Positions 34,683 through 45,065 are shown, counted from the first letter of the stretch. The stretch is 64,000 bases of DNA from an uncultured SAR86 cluster bacterium (GCA_902585315.1 CACIDC010000003.1:31164-95163); one strand, 5' to 3'. Program-made: numbers and translations. Notes: generated by a model from the sequence alone, not told the origin.

Positions 34683-35413
34683 ATCTTCTCAATTTCCTCA
34701 TTCAAGTTTTTAATAATTGGCCCATATCCATTATCTCCAAGCCAATATTTGATCATGTTAGATACACCATTGGTAGTTAAAGTCGCTCCTGATATTCCAT
34801 CGATTTCATAGTCTGTTGAGGAAGCTCCTTTGGTTACATATAGAGCAACGCTTCCATCATCGTTATAAATCCTTTTACCATACCAGTCAGATTTCCAATT
34901 GGGATTATCGACCTCTCCCCCTAATCCAGGTGTTTCTTTGTGGTCGTAGTATTCAATACCGCGCACAGTATTTAAATCTGAATCTAAAGACAAATATCCA
35001 TATAAAGTGCCCCATAAACCATATCCTCTTATTGGTAATACTAATTTTTCTATCGCATTTTTTTCATCAACCCAAACGTAGATTGTTCCAATGTTTTCCC
35101 TTCGTTTTAACACAGCAATATCGTCTGCTTTAGGAATAACCGTTGATAAATTTGGGTTTGATGCTGCTTTAATATGATCATAAGCCGGATCAATTGTTAC
35201 TAGTTTGTCCGTTTCAAAATCAACGAATACTGTTTTAATTCGCGAAAATTCTTCATCAACCTTATCGGTTTCAATTCCTGCTGCAGCAAGAATTTTAATT
35301 TTTTTCTCATTCTCTATATTTAAGTTTTGTTCAGGCCTCACAGATACAGCAGTAACTGACACAATGATTGCACAAGCAATACAGGCTACAAGTGGAATGA
35401 TTAACTTATTCAT
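34679..35413 (-). CDS. nqrC: Na+-NQR subunit C
   Basis: A 244-residue subunit with one N-terminal membrane helix and a periplasmic FMN domain. The ApbE target motif DGISGAT (205-211) puts the covalent FMN on Thr211. [10 protein letters not shown] and ETPGLGGEV segments are typical of NqrC/RnfG. It overlaps nqrB and nqrD by 4 nt each. Confidence 0.97.
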   Translation of the reverse strand: MNKLIIPLVACIACAIIVSVTAVSVRPEQNLNIENEKKIKILAAAGIETDKVDEEFSRIKTVFVDFETDKLVTIDPAYDHIKAASNPNLSTVIPKADDIAVLKRRENIGTIYVWVDEKNAIEKLVLPIRGYGLWGTLYGYLSLDSDLNTVRGIEYYDHKETPGLGGEVDNPNWKSDWYGKRIYNDDGSVALYVTKGASSTDYEIDGISGATLTTNGVSNMIKYWLGDNGYGPIIKNLNEEIEKI

Positions 35414-36621
35414 GAATTGTATCTCTCCATTCTTCTGCTTGTATTATATGAGGTCACACAATAGTCAATTGCTGGAGCAAGCAAATTAGCGAAAAGTATG
35501 GCCAACATCATTCCTTCTGGAAAGGCAGGATTTATGACTCTAATGAGTATTACCAAGATTCCTATCGAGAATCCATATACCCATCTGCCCATATTAGTAT
35601 TAGCAGCAGATACAGGCTCTGTTGCCATAAATACTAATCCAAAAGCAAAGCTACCAATTGTAAGATGCCACCACCATGGAACAGTGAACATAGCGTTTGT
35701 TTCTGATCCAACAAGATTTAAAAAACTACTCATAAGAATCATACCAATTAAGGTAGCAAGTATGATCCTCCAGGAAGCTATTTTTGCGTAAACCATATAC
35801 GCCCCGGCTAAAAGAATTAACAAGGTAGAGGTTTCACCAATGGAGCCCGGCATTTGCCCCAAGAATGTTTGAGACCATGTGAAGTTTGCTTGTATGCCCG
35901 AAATGCCTTCCTGAGCACCAATTCCTAATGCAGTAGCTCCTGAATAGCCGTCTATTGCGCCATTATCAACTAGAGACGATACCCACACCATGTCACCAGA
36001 AAGTTCTGTAGGGTAAGCAAAATATATAAACGCTCTCCCTGTTAGGGCTGGGTTAAGAAAGTTTTTTCCTGTTCCACCAAAAAATTCTTTACCTACAACT
36101 ATTCCAAAAGCTATACCTGTTGCTGCCTGCCAAAGAGGTATATCTGGAGGACAGCTTAGAGAAAACAAAACAGTTGACACGAACGCACCTTCATTAATTT
36201 CATGCCTTCTGATGGTCGCAAAGATTGCCTCACATGCAATACCAACTATAAAGACAGTCAAATATATTGGAACAAAATATACCAAGCCAAACCAAAACCT
36301 ATGTAAGTGATTCCCAGGATCTGTGCCAACGATTTGTATAAGACCATTATGCCAGTCCCCCGTAGAATCAAATCCTCCTCTTTGCATGTAATCGAGACCC
36401 CAAAAGCCCATGTTGTACATGCCCCAAAACATTGCTGGAAATGTCGCAAGCCAAACAACGACCATAACCCTTTGAATATCTAATTTATCCCTTATATGAG
36501 TTTTGCCAGTTGTTGCAACCTTTGATGAAAAAAAGAAGTTCTGTATCACTTCAAAAAGGTAAAAGTAATTGTTGTCCTTCGAGGGTCTATTTTTGTCAAA
36601 GAATTTCTCTAAAAATTTCAT
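35410..36621 (-). CDS. nqrB: Na+-NQR subunit B
   Basis: A 403-residue multi-helix subunit that carries FMN, riboflavin and the main sodium path. The ApbE motif DGYSGAT places covalent FMN on Thr230. I chose ATG 36621, which overlaps the nqrA stop as ATGA and gives the normal start (MKFLEKFFDKNRP); the frame can be extended 11 codons upstream into nqrA without support. Its C terminus ([12 protein letters not shown]) is family-like. Confidence 0.96.
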   Translation of the reverse strand: MKFLEKFFDKNRPSKDNNYFYLFEVIQNFFFSSKVATTGKTHIRDKLDIQRVMVVVWLATFPAMFWGMYNMGFWGLDYMQRGGFDSTGDWHNGLIQIVGTDPGNHLHRFWFGLVYFVPIYLTVFIVGIACEAIFATIRRHEINEGAFVSTVLFSLSCPPDIPLWQAATGIAFGIVVGKEFFGGTGKNFLNPALTGRAFIYFAYPTELSGDMVWVSSLVDNGAIDGYSGATALGIGAQEGISGIQANFTWSQTFLGQMPGSIGETSTLLILLAGAYMVYAKIASWRIILATLIGMILMSSFLNLVGSETNAMFTVPWWWHLTIGSFAFGLVFMATEPVSAANTNMGRWVYGFSIGILVILIRVINPAFPEGMMLAILFANLLAPAIDYCVTSYNTSRRMERYNS

Positions 36622-37931
36622 GATGTTTCTTCTTTCCAAATCATTTCCATACAATCATTAAATAGTGCCACATAATCATATTTACTAGGGCAAACATAAG
36701 AAAAAATGCCCATATCTTCATCCGATAGATCAAAGATTCCTAATTCTCTTAAAGCTACTAAATCGCCTATTGCCAAAGATTTTAGAAAAAGGGTTGAATC
36801 AATTTCATATGGATTAACCTCGTCGAATACACCGATTGGCACAATTGCTCTATAACCACCATTAATATTGGTATCAAAATTAAACTTTTCAGGTTTCAAA
36901 AAGCTTGATAAAAAAACATTTGAATTACTGTGATTTTCTAAACCAGGTTGCAGCCAATTAAAAAATGTTGCTTTCCTTTCATCAGAAACTAGAGATATCT
37001 GATTCGAGTATCTAGTTAAATAATCTGAATAACTGTCACCACTTCTTCCATAAAGCAAACTTCCCGATACTTTTCTTAAATTAGTAGATAGAATACCGGC
37101 TGTCAGTTCTTCCATATTGGCTCCAAGATTTGTTTTTACAATCTTTGGTTCTTCACATGCTGGACCACAAATACTCACATATTTGTCAAAACAAAAATTT
37201 CCACTTTTTACCGAGTTTCCTATTCTCACAACATCTTGCCAGTTAATTGTCCATGTTTTGGTATTTTTTGTTAGAGGCTTAATATTTTGAATATGAATTG
37301 AACTATTGCCTGCAGGATATTTACCTTCAACAACGTATTGGTTTACATCTAATTCGCCAATGTAAATATTTGAATATGAACATAGGTTTATTTCACAACC
37401 TAATGCATCTACAAGAAATTTTATTCCTGCAAGAAAATTTTCAGCTTCAACTTCTAATATTTGATTAGGGCTAGCTTCTAAACCATCGGCTTTGCAGGCA
37501 TTAATAAATAGAAAATCAGGCCTAGTATTAATGTTTGGAACTCTGTTAAAAGGCCTTTCTCTAAAACTATCCCATAAGCTAGCATTTCTCAAATTTTCAA
37601 GCTTATTATTACTTTGATCAAATGCTACAGAATCGTCATTTGTTTTATTTATAACTATTGAAACTAAGGCCCTTTTTTCGCCACGATTTATTTCATGAAT
37701 TACTCCGTTTACTGGAGAATTGACAGTGAATCCAGGATTAGTTTTATCTTCTAATAATGGAGCACCTTTTAAAACATGATCTCCCTCTCGAACAAGAATT
37801 TTTGGTTTTAAACCAAAGTAATCGTCCGCAAGAACTGCTGAAAACTTAGTGTAGATCGTATCAAGATTATTGTTTTTTACAGAGCCGTGAAGAGGTACGT
37901 CCAGGCCCCCTTTCATTTTAATTTTTTTCAT
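36618..37931 (-). CDS. nqrA: Na+-NQR subunit A
   Basis: The 437-residue cytoplasmic subunit that contributes to the quinone site region. It begins MKKIKMKGGLDVPLHG, with the family's GLDLPI-like turn, and contains the lipoyl-like barrel (PKILVREGDHVLKGAPLL) found in NqrA and RnfC, without RnfC's ferredoxin clusters. It begins the six-gene nqr set and directly follows the GAPDH stop codon. Confidence 0.95.
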   Translation of the reverse strand: MKKIKMKGGLDVPLHGSVKNNNLDTIYTKFSAVLADDYFGLKPKILVREGDHVLKGAPLLEDKTNPGFTVNSPVNGVIHEINRGEKRALVSIVINKTNDDSVAFDQSNNKLENLRNASLWDSFRERPFNRVPNINTRPDFLFINACKADGLEASPNQILEVEAENFLAGIKFLVDALGCEINLCSYSNIYIGELDVNQYVVEGKYPAGNSSIHIQNIKPLTKNTKTWTINWQDVVRIGNSVKSGNFCFDKYVSICGPACEEPKIVKTNLGANMEELTAGILSTNLRKVSGSLLYGRSGDSYSDYLTRYSNQISLVSDERKATFFNWLQPGLENHSNSNVFLSSFLKPEKFNFDTNINGGYRAIVPIGVFDEVNPYEIDSTLFLKSLAIGDLVALRELGIFDLSDEDMGIFSYVCPSKYDYVALFNDCMEMIWKEETS

Positions 37932-39404
37932 TTACTGTTTTGGGTATCTAATTAAATTAACACCAAGAACTTTTTTCAAAAGCCTTACAACTTGTCTGGA
38001 GTAACCATACTCGTTATCGTACCAGACGTAAATAGTTACACAGTTAAAATTACTAATTGTTGCTTGTGCATCATATACACAAGCAAATTCATTGCTGTAA
38101 AAGTCAGAAGAAACACCGTCAATCGAGTTTGAATAGTCGATTATTGTTCTTAGGTTTGAATGAAATGCAGCTTGCTTAAATAAGTCGTTAAGCTCTTCAA
38201 CTCCAACGCTTTTTTTCAAATTTAGGTTCATTATTGCCAAACTTACATTTGGAATAGGAACTCTAATAGCATTTGCTGTTAATTTGCCCTTAAGTTCTGG
38301 AATGACGTCAGAGACGGCTTTAGCTGCTCCAGTATCTGTTATTACGAGGTTCAATGCTGCACCCCTGCCCCTTCTATCAGATTTGTGGTAATTATCTACT
38401 AAATTTTGATCATTTGTGTAAGCGTGAATGGTTTCGATATGACCACTTTGTATTTTAAATCCTTCATCAATAAGTTTAAGAGGTGGAGTTATTGCATTAG
38501 TTGTACAAGAAGCTGCTCCAACGATTTTTTCATCACCCTTCAGTCTTTCATCATTGATACCGTACACAATGTTTTTTATTTTGCCTTTTGCTGGTGCAGT
38601 CAGGATTGCTCTCTCCACAGAAGGGTTTTTGATATGTTGGTTCAAGCCCTCTTCATCAGTCCAAGCACCTGTGTTATCAATAAGAGTGGCTTTTTTTATG
38701 CCGAATTGTTTGTAATTTACTTTTCTAGGATCGTTTGAGTAAATAATAAAGATTTCATTACCATTCACTATCAAGGAATTGTTGCTTTTATTTACTCTGA
38801 TAGTGCCCGGGAATGTGCCATGAACACTATCATTTCTAAGTAAGCTAGCCCTTTTTATCAAATCGTCTTCATGATCTGACTCTCTCACAACAACTGCCCT
38901 TAATCGCCACTTGGTACCTGCTCCCGTATCAGAAACCAATATTCTAGTAAGCAATCTACCGATTCTTCCGAACCCATAGAGAACAACGTCCTTTGGTCTT
39001 AATGGATAAGATCTCTTGGTTCTTCGTTGGCCCTCCAACATTTTATTGACATAATGCTCGGCATCTAATTCTTTATTTTCAAGAAGGTGCACAACCATTT
39101 CACCAATATCAATCTCACATGGCATGAGTTTCATTTTTGCTATCTGTTCTATTATTGGATAAGTTTCAAGTTCGCTTAACTCATTGCCCTCAGCTTCCCT
39201 GACAAATCTATGAAGCTTCATGATTTCAATTGCTGAGCAATTTATAAGAGGTCTGCCATACATTAAAAGATGTACACCATTACGGAAAAGTTTACCAATG
39301 ATAGGAACCATTGATTCTGCCAGGGCCTCTCGCCATTTCCAATCACCAAAATAATCGTCGACCCGAGGTCTTCTACGCTTATCTGGATTGAATCTCTTGA
39401 CCAA
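37932..39404 (-). CDS. Glyceraldehyde-3-phosphate dehydrogenase, long form
   Basis: A 490-residue GAPDH with an N-terminal extension of about 135 residues ahead of the Rossmann motif GFGRIGR (144-150). The catalytic Cys300 lies in AASCTTNAITP. This long type is distinct from the roughly 330-residue glycolytic enzyme and occurs beside nqr genes in other gammaproteobacteria such as Pseudomonas, as I recall. It probably serves gluconeogenesis or a combined flux. It abuts nqrA with no gap and follows an acyl-CoA dehydrogenase by one base. Confidence 0.9.
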   Translation of the reverse strand: MVKRFNPDKRRRPRVDDYFGDWKWREALAESMVPIIGKLFRNGVHLLMYGRPLINCSAIEIMKLHRFVREAEGNELSELETYPIIEQIAKMKLMPCEIDIGEMVVHLLENKELDAEHYVNKMLEGQRRTKRSYPLRPKDVVLYGFGRIGRLLTRILVSDTGAGTKWRLRAVVVRESDHEDDLIKRASLLRNDSVHGTFPGTIRVNKSNNSLIVNGNEIFIIYSNDPRKVNYKQFGIKKATLIDNTGAWTDEEGLNQHIKNPSVERAILTAPAKGKIKNIVYGINDERLKGDEKIVGAASCTTNAITPPLKLIDEGFKIQSGHIETIHAYTNDQNLVDNYHKSDRRGRGAALNLVITDTGAAKAVSDVIPELKGKLTANAIRVPIPNVSLAIMNLNLKKSVGVEELNDLFKQAAFHSNLRTIIDYSNSIDGVSSDFYSNEFACVYDAQATISNFNCVTIYVWYDNEYGYSRQVVRLLKKVLGVNLIRYPKQ

Positions 39405-39405
39405 T

Positions 39406-40488
39406 TTAACTTTCGATGTATTTATCTAGGAAGTAGTCAGAATTACCAAATAGGTTAGTAATTACCAGCAGTCTTTTTAAATAATGACCTACTGACATTT
39501 CTTCGGTGACACCCATTCCACCATGAAGTTGAACAGCTTCTTCCCCAACATATTTCCCTGCTTTAGCTATCTGATTTTTTAAACCATAAATAAGTTTAGT
39601 TCTCTCATTTTCATCATCAGTCGCAAGAACTTTTAACAGGAAAGATTTACTAAATTCTGTCTCCATAAACATGTCAACCATTCTGTGTTGAAGTGCCTGA
39701 AATTTTGACAGAGATTGACCAAATTGTTCTCTTTGCTGCGTGTATTCGATAGTTAATTTGTAACAGGTTTCCATCGCGCCTATGGCTTCCGAGCTTACAC
39801 AAATAATTCCTTCAAGTATTGCTTGATGTAATACATCAAGTGCATCCGATTTTGAAAATACTGCATCAGCTTTACAATTTTCTAGATGTAGATCTCCTGA
39901 AACAAAACCATCATAAGTCTTATAGGACGTGACTTTGGAACCGGCTGCATCTTTCGATACAAGAGCAAAAGCATGGCCTGCTTGGTGTTTGCCAAATACT
40001 AGGAAAAAATCTGCATTTGGCGCGTTTAAGACTGTTGTTTTTAATCCATTAACGCTACCGTCCTCAGAAATTTCACAATCAACGTTATCAAGATTAAAAC
40101 CTTTTTGTGGCTCATAATTTGCCAGAGATATCTGCTTTTCACCTGTTATAAGGTGTTCTATAAGATCAGTTTTTTCTTCGAGATCACTTCGTTTAAGTAC
40201 GCCTCCAGATAGTACTACATTTGCTAGATATGGCTCAACAACAATGGATTTGCCGAACTCTTCGAACATTAAGCTTAGATCAACATCTCCACCATCAAGT
40301 CCACCTAGATCCTCTGAAAAAGGAATTGCAAGCCACCCTAACTCAGCAAATAATTTCCAATGTTCAGGGTTATGTCCACTATCTGAATTTACACTTTTCA
40401 TTCGTGTTTCAAAATCATAATCTGAACCACAGAATTTTGAGACGCTATCCCTTAAAAGGTTTTGCTCATCTGTAAAACTTAAGTTCAT
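39406..40488 (-). CDS. Acyl-CoA dehydrogenase family protein (smaller of a pair)
   Basis: A 360-residue flavoprotein: N-terminal FTDEQNLLRDSVSKF helix bundle, LGWLAIPFSEDLGG, and C-terminal EAVQLHGGMGVTEEMSVGHYLKRL, all typical of acyl-CoA dehydrogenases. Together with the next gene it resembles the two-subunit enzymes in which one chain carries the catalytic base. It introduces a trans double bond in an acyl-CoA and passes electrons to ETF, encoded at 43-45 kb. Substrate not readable. Confidence 0.88.
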   Translation of the reverse strand: MNLSFTDEQNLLRDSVSKFCGSDYDFETRMKSVNSDSGHNPEHWKLFAELGWLAIPFSEDLGGLDGGDVDLSLMFEEFGKSIVVEPYLANVVLSGGVLKRSDLEEKTDLIEHLITGEKQISLANYEPQKGFNLDNVDCEISEDGSVNGLKTTVLNAPNADFFLVFGKHQAGHAFALVSKDAAGSKVTSYKTYDGFVSGDLHLENCKADAVFSKSDALDVLHQAILEGIICVSSEAIGAMETCYKLTIEYTQQREQFGQSLSKFQALQHRMVDMFMETEFSKSFLLKVLATDDENERTKLIYGLKNQIAKAGKYVGEEAVQLHGGMGVTEEMSVGHYLKRLLVITNLFGNSDYFLDKYIES

Positions 40489-40498
40489 ACTTCCCTTT

Positions 40499-41689
40499 TT
40501 ATATTCCTAGCACAGCTTTAGCAATGATATTTTTCTGAATTTCATTTGTACCACCGTAGATTGTTACTTTTCTGAAATTAAGATATTTTGGTGCAGAAAG
40601 TTGGTCAGATTTTGTCGCAGCAACCTCAACATCTGAGAATCCATAAGGACCTCCATAGGGCATGCCTTCATGTCCAGCCATTTCGACTGCAATAGTCGAA
40701 AGTCTTTGCTGCAATTCTGTGCCCTTAATCTTTAGAAGTGAAGATTCAGCCCCTGGACTTTTTCCCTCTCTCATAGCGGCCAAGCCTCTTAATTCTGTCA
40801 TTTCCAATGCATCAAGATCTAATTCAAACTGTGCAACTTTAGATTGAAAATTCTTATCTTCTGATAGAGGTTTGTCTGTGTGATAAGTATTTTTTGCTCT
40901 AATTTTTAAGCTATTAAGCACTCTCCTCATGTTAGGTGCTCCTGCAATCGAGCTTCTCTCATGAAATAGGAGGAATTTAGCGTAAGTCCAGCCTTGACCT
41001 TCCTCTCCAACGACATTTTCTGCTGGTACTCTCACATTATCAAACCAAACCTCATTCACTTCATGATCACCATCAAGCGTAATAATTGGTTTAACTTCAA
41101 TACCTGGGGTTTTCATATCAACAAGGATAAAAGTGATCCCTTCTTGTTTCTTCCCAGAATCATCTGTTCTTACTAGAACAAAAATCCAGTCAGCATGTTG
41201 ACCGAGCGTTGTCCATGTTTTTTGACCATTTAGAACATATTCATCGCCTTCACGAACAGCTTTACACTTTAGTGAGGCAAGATCTGAACCAGAACCAGGT
41301 TCTGAGTAACCTTGGCACCACCAATCATCAAAATTTAAGATTCTAGGTAAAAATTTCTTTTTTTGCTCTTCTGAACCAAATGTCCATATTACTGGCGCAA
41401 CCATTTGCAGACCAAACGGTACAAACGTCGGGCATCCTGCCAGGGCTAATTCTCTAAGGTATATGTATACCTTAGTAGCATCCCAACCAGTACCACCATG
41501 CTCAACCGGCCAAGAATGACCCATCCAGCCTTTCTTAGCCACAGCTTTATGCCATTCGACAACCTCTTCTCTAGAGAGCTCGTCTCCATTATTCATTTTT
41601 TCTTTGATATGTTTTGGATATTCTTTATCCAAGAACTCTCTTACTTCATCGCGAAATTCTAAGTCTTCTTTCGAAAAATTTAGATCCAT
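40499..41689 (-). CDS. Acyl-CoA dehydrogenase family protein (larger of a pair)
   Basis: A 396-residue acyl-CoA dehydrogenase: DEVREFLDKEYPKHI start, WCQGYSEPGSGSDLASLKCKA (FAD and substrate loop), NGQKTWTTLGQHADWIFVLVRT, and the C-terminal IYGGTNEIQKNIIAKAVLG motif. It is the first gene of the long minus-strand run and lies 10 nt ahead of its partner. Such pairs occur in degradation of branched, cyclic or steroid-like acyl chains; the actual substrate is unknown. Confidence 0.9.
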   Translation of the reverse strand: MDLNFSKEDLEFRDEVREFLDKEYPKHIKEKMNNGDELSREEVVEWHKAVAKKGWMGHSWPVEHGGTGWDATKVYIYLRELALAGCPTFVPFGLQMVAPVIWTFGSEEQKKKFLPRILNFDDWWCQGYSEPGSGSDLASLKCKAVREGDEYVLNGQKTWTTLGQHADWIFVLVRTDDSGKKQEGITFILVDMKTPGIEVKPIITLDGDHEVNEVWFDNVRVPAENVVGEEGQGWTYAKFLLFHERSSIAGAPNMRRVLNSLKIRAKNTYHTDKPLSEDKNFQSKVAQFELDLDALEMTELRGLAAMREGKSPGAESSLLKIKGTELQQRLSTIAVEMAGHEGMPYGGPYGFSDVEVAATKSDQLSAPKYLNFRKVTIYGGTNEIQKNIIAKAVLGI

Positions 41690-41773
41690 AATTTACCCTC
41701 TTCCATTCGTTAAATAAAATCTTGTATTATCTAAGTAAGTTTATGATTAAACTCAATTGGTATTAAAAACTTT

Positions 41774-42556
41774 ATGCGCCTATTTTTCAAGTTTATAGCG
41801 GTTTTTCTAGCCCTCTCTTTACAAATTTTTCCTGAGGAAGAGATAAAGTACGTAAAAGTTGAAGTTGCTTCAATAGTTTGGAAAAATCAAACGACAAATG
41901 AATCATTTCCAAAAGTAAAAAATTATTCACTTGCCAGCGAAATTCTAGATCTTGAAATAATGAAAGAACCTGAGATTAATCTGGACACCATTGAGCTTGC
42001 TGAAGGCCAAGTAAAAATTGATTTTGAATTTGTTGAACAGATATTTGATGACAATGAGGATGACGAGCTACTTCAAGATCAAATAATTGACCCACCAAAA
42101 CTTTATAGAGTTATCGACAGAAAAGAGCATGAATTGAACGGAACAATGCGCAGAATATCTCAAATTAAAGACTTAGTATTAACTAATCACAAATCCTGGT
42201 TTCAACCGTTAGATATTGAGGAGAATGTGCCTTTTATTTTGGTATCTGAAAATGAAAACCAATGCATTGTTAAAGTCTTTCAATCGAGATACCCAAGGAT
42301 ACATGCTAAATGCGCACTCGGTACTAATGTGCTTAAAAATTCATATTTGATGAGCAAATCTGAATTTAATGTGAAGCCTCTGGTTGGTAATTTTGAAATA
42401 AAGAAAAATGAAGATGGAGAAGAGGATAATGTTGAAACTGAACTATTTATCTTAGATGAACAAAGAAGAATCTCACTGGATCAATTTCACTATTTCGATC
42501 ACCCAAAAATAGGATTACTTGTAGGTGTTTACAGTTATCCAAAAACTGAAGATTGA
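41774..42556 (+). CDS. csiV: CsiV-family peptidoglycan-binding protein
   Basis: A 260-residue protein with a signal peptide (first 20 residues), an acidic middle, and the C-terminal block RRISLDQFHYFDHPKIGLLVGVY. In CsiV proteins this HY.DHP..G.LV block is the hallmark. CsiV was described in Vibrio cholerae as a periplasmic partner of a penicillin-binding protein activator. A TATTAA hexamer 7 nt before the ATG (41761-41766) suggests a near-leaderless start. It diverges from the acyl-CoA dehydrogenases and converges on nfuA. Confidence 0.75.
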   Translation: MRLFFKFIAVFLALSLQIFPEEEIKYVKVEVASIVWKNQTTNESFPKVKNYSLASEILDLEIMKEPEINLDTIELAEGQVKIDFEFVEQIFDDNEDDELLQDQIIDPPKLYRVIDRKEHELNGTMRRISQIKDLVLTNHKSWFQPLDIEENVPFILVSENENQCIVKVFQSRYPRIHAKCALGTNVLKNSYLMSKSEFNVKPLVGNFEIKKNEDGEEDNVETELFILDEQRRISLDQFHYFDHPKIGLLVGVYSYPKTED

Positions 42557-42558
42557 TA

Positions 42559-43137
42559 CTATTTATAGTAGGCGTTTTCGTTATCAGTGTGATCGGTTAT
42601 ATCTTTCACGCCTTTAAGTTCTGGTATTTTTTCAAGAAGAGTTTTTTCAATTCCCTCTTTTAATGTGACATCTACCATTCCACAGCCTTGACAACCACCA
42701 CCAAATTGAAGAACAACGTAGTTGTCTTTAGTAATGCAATCAAGGTGAACGTTGCCACCATGAGATGCTAATTGAGGGTTTATTTCGTCATATAAAATAT
42801 AGTTCACTTTTTCTTCAAGCGTAGCGTTTTCTCCAATATTTGGAACCCTTGAACTTGGAGCTTTTATTGTTAGCTGACCACCAAAGTTATCTTTATCATA
42901 ATTTACTTCAGCGTCATCAAGAAAAGCTAGGCTTTTTTCTTCAATGAATAATATAAAATTTTTGTATTTTATCTTGTGATCCGTTGGTTCTGACTCATCT
43001 TCTTTACAGAAAGCCAAACACGTCTCAGCTCTTGGAGTGCCTGGATCCGACACAAAAATTCTAATATCGCATTTAAAATCTTTTTTACTTATAAGCTCAG
43101 AGAGATATTCTTCGGCTGTTGCAGTTACGTTTATCAT
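42559..43137 (-). CDS. nfuA: Fe-S biogenesis protein NfuA
   Basis: A 192-residue scaffold/carrier that delivers [4Fe-4S] clusters. It joins an N-terminal degenerate A-type (IscA-like) domain, about 1-95, to a C-terminal Nfu domain with the CxxC cluster site Cys149-x-x-Cys152 (GGGCQGCGMVD). Conserved SHGGNVHL precedes it. Its neighbours include ETF-quinone oxidoreductase, a [4Fe-4S] client, though co-location alone does not prove the link. Confidence 0.95.
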   Translation of the reverse strand: MINVTATAEEYLSELISKKDFKCDIRIFVSDPGTPRAETCLAFCKEDESEPTDHKIKYKNFILFIEEKSLAFLDDAEVNYDKDNFGGQLTIKAPSSRVPNIGENATLEEKVNYILYDEINPQLASHGGNVHLDCITKDNYVVLQFGGGCQGCGMVDVTLKEGIEKTLLEKIPELKGVKDITDHTDNENAYYK

Positions 43138-43170
43138 AATTAATATGTAAGTTTACTATGAAATTATTAA

Positions 43171-43323
43171 ATGACTTATTTTTCTCTTATCTCAGGAACA
43201 GGAAAAAAAGATAATCTTGAGGATATGATTGAAGATAATCCATTGAGAATTCTCATTGCTTTAGTTTGTGTGTTGATAGTTTTCTTGGCGGTTGTAGGTC
43301 TTATTGTTGCATCAATTATTTAG
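43171..43323 (+). CDS. Small single-span membrane protein, unknown
   Basis: A 50-residue frame between nfuA and etfA. The first half is polar (GTGKKDNLEDMIEDNP) and the second a strong membrane helix (residues 25-50, ILIALVCVLIVFLAVVGLIV). It diverges from nfuA over 33 bases and its stop overlaps the etfA stop by 4 nt. The layout of an acidic cytoplasmic head plus a helix favours a real gene, but no family is recognised and there is no clear ribosome site. Confidence 0.5.
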   Translation: MTYFSLISGTGKKDNLEDMIEDNPLRILIALVCVLIVFLAVVGLIVASII

Positions 43324-44252
43324 AGTTTTGATTCTAAATCTGGAAGAGCCTCAAAAAGATCAGCCACAAGACCATAATCAGCAACTTTGAAGATAGGTGC
43401 TTCCTCATCTTTGTTTATAGCAACAATTGTTTTTGAATCTTTCATGCCTGCTAAATGTTGTATAGCTCCTGATATACCAACGGCTATGTAGAGGTTTGGT
43501 GCGACGGATTTTCCAGTTTGTCCAACTTGATAATCATTTGGTACAAAACCAGAATCAACAGCAGCTCTAGATGCTCCCACTGCAGCATTTAATTTTGTTG
43601 CAACCGCTTCTAACAAAGCAAAATTCTCCCCATTTTGCATGCCTCTTCCACCTGATACTACAATGTCTGCAGATGTCAATTCAGGCCTATCCGATACAGT
43701 GAGCTCATTTTTTACAAAACCAGATTTTCTTGATTCTGTTTCAGGCACATCTTTTGTTATTACATTTGCAGAACCACCAGCCCCACTAGCTTTCTCAAAC
43801 GAAGTTGTTCTAATTGTTAGAGCATTTTTTTCTTGTGTGGATTGGACGGTAGCAATGCAAGATCCTGCATATATTGGTTTCTTGAATGTTTTTTCATCTA
43901 GAATTTCAGTGACTTCAGAAATTTGTTGAATATCTAACAAAGCAGCAACCCTTGGAAGATTGTTCTTACCAGATGTGCTTGAACTGGTTAAGAAAAAATC
44001 ATAGTCATCTTTCACTGAAACTACACAAGCTGCTATATCTTCTGCAATTTCATTTGCAAATTTCTCGTGACTAAAATCTAGTACAGTGCTAACACCTTCA
44101 ACTGATTTTGCTTCATCTAAAACACTTGAACACGAATTGTTAGCAACCAGTAAATCAATATCTCTGCCTAACTTTTTGGCTGCATCTACTACACTTAGAG
44201 TGGCAGCTGATAAGTTTTGGTTATTATGTTCCGCTATAACTAAAGTTTTCAT
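43320..44252 (-). CDS. etfA: Electron transfer flavoprotein alpha subunit
   Basis: The 310-residue FAD-binding subunit of ETF, which accepts electrons from acyl-CoA dehydrogenases. The C-terminal FAD domain shows [14 protein letters not shown], the [23 protein letters not shown] block, and [19 protein letters not shown], all signature text for EtfA. It overlaps etfB by 4 nt (ATGA). Confidence 0.97.
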   Translation of the reverse strand: MKTLVIAEHNNQNLSAATLSVVDAAKKLGRDIDLLVANNSCSSVLDEAKSVEGVSTVLDFSHEKFANEIAEDIAACVVSVKDDYDFFLTSSSTSGKNNLPRVAALLDIQQISEVTEILDEKTFKKPIYAGSCIATVQSTQEKNALTIRTTSFEKASGAGGSANVITKDVPETESRKSGFVKNELTVSDRPELTSADIVVSGGRGMQNGENFALLEAVATKLNAAVGASRAAVDSGFVPNDYQVGQTGKSVAPNLYIAVGISGAIQHLAGMKDSKTIVAINKDEEAPIFKVADYGLVADLFEALPDLESKL

Positions 44253-44998
44253 ATTACTTTTGCCTCGTTCTTTAATTTATCTACCAACTGATCAACAGTT
44301 TCAACTTTGACACCTTCTTGTCTTTCAGGTGGTGATTCGACCTTTATGGTGTTTACCTTGGTTGCAACGTCTAAACCTAATTCTCCAAGAGAAAGTTCTT
44401 CAAGCGGTTTTCTTTTAGCTTTCATTATATTTGGTAAAGATGCATATCTTGGCTCGTTAAGTCTAAGATCTGTAGTAATAACTGCCGGCATTTCTGCAGT
44501 CAAAGTTTCAAGTCCACCATCTATTTCTCTAGTTACCTGAACATTATTGCCATCAATCTCAACTTTTGAAGCAAATGTTGCTTGTGGCAAGTTAGTTAAA
44601 GCTGCAAACATTTGTCCAGTTTGATTATGATCTCCATCAATTCCAACCTTGCCCATAATGACGAGATCAGCTGCTTCCTTTTCGTAGACTTTTGTTAATA
44701 TTTTAGCAACATCTAACGGTTGCAATATTGTGTCTGTTTTAACTAGTAATGCTCTATCAGCTCCCAACGCTAAAGCAGTTCTTAATTGTTCTTGATGTTT
44801 GTCATCTCCAATAGTGACAACAACTATTTCCTCCGCTTTCCCTGATTCTTTTAACCTTATGGCTTCCTCGACAGCTATTTCACAAAAAGGATTCATTGCC
44901 ATTTTTACGTTACTAAGATCAACATCGGTGTTAGCTTGATTTGGTCTAACCTTGACGTTGTAGTCATTTACTCTTTTAATGGGAATCAGAATTTTCAT
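44249..44998 (-). CDS. etfB: Electron transfer flavoprotein beta subunit
   Basis: A 249-residue ETF beta subunit: [18 protein letters not shown] start, [16 protein letters not shown], and the [10 protein letters not shown] segment contacting AMP. It pairs with EtfA to bring electrons from acyl-CoA dehydrogenases to ETF-QO, encoded divergently just upstream. No strong ribosome site is seen; a TATATT hexamer about 24 bases upstream could be the -10 box. Confidence 0.97.
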   Translation of the reverse strand: MKILIPIKRVNDYNVKVRPNQANTDVDLSNVKMAMNPFCEIAVEEAIRLKESGKAEEIVVVTIGDDKHQEQLRTALALGADRALLVKTDTILQPLDVAKILTKVYEKEAADLVIMGKVGIDGDHNQTGQMFAALTNLPQATFASKVEIDGNNVQVTREIDGGLETLTAEMPAVITTDLRLNEPRYASLPNIMKAKRKPLEELSLGELGLDVATKVNTIKVESPPERQEGVKVETVDQLVDKLKNEAKVI

Positions 44999-45065
44999 AT
45001 ATTTAAATTTCGTCAGTTAGTAATATATAGGAAATAGATAAAAATTAAACACCTTGGTAGAGAAT

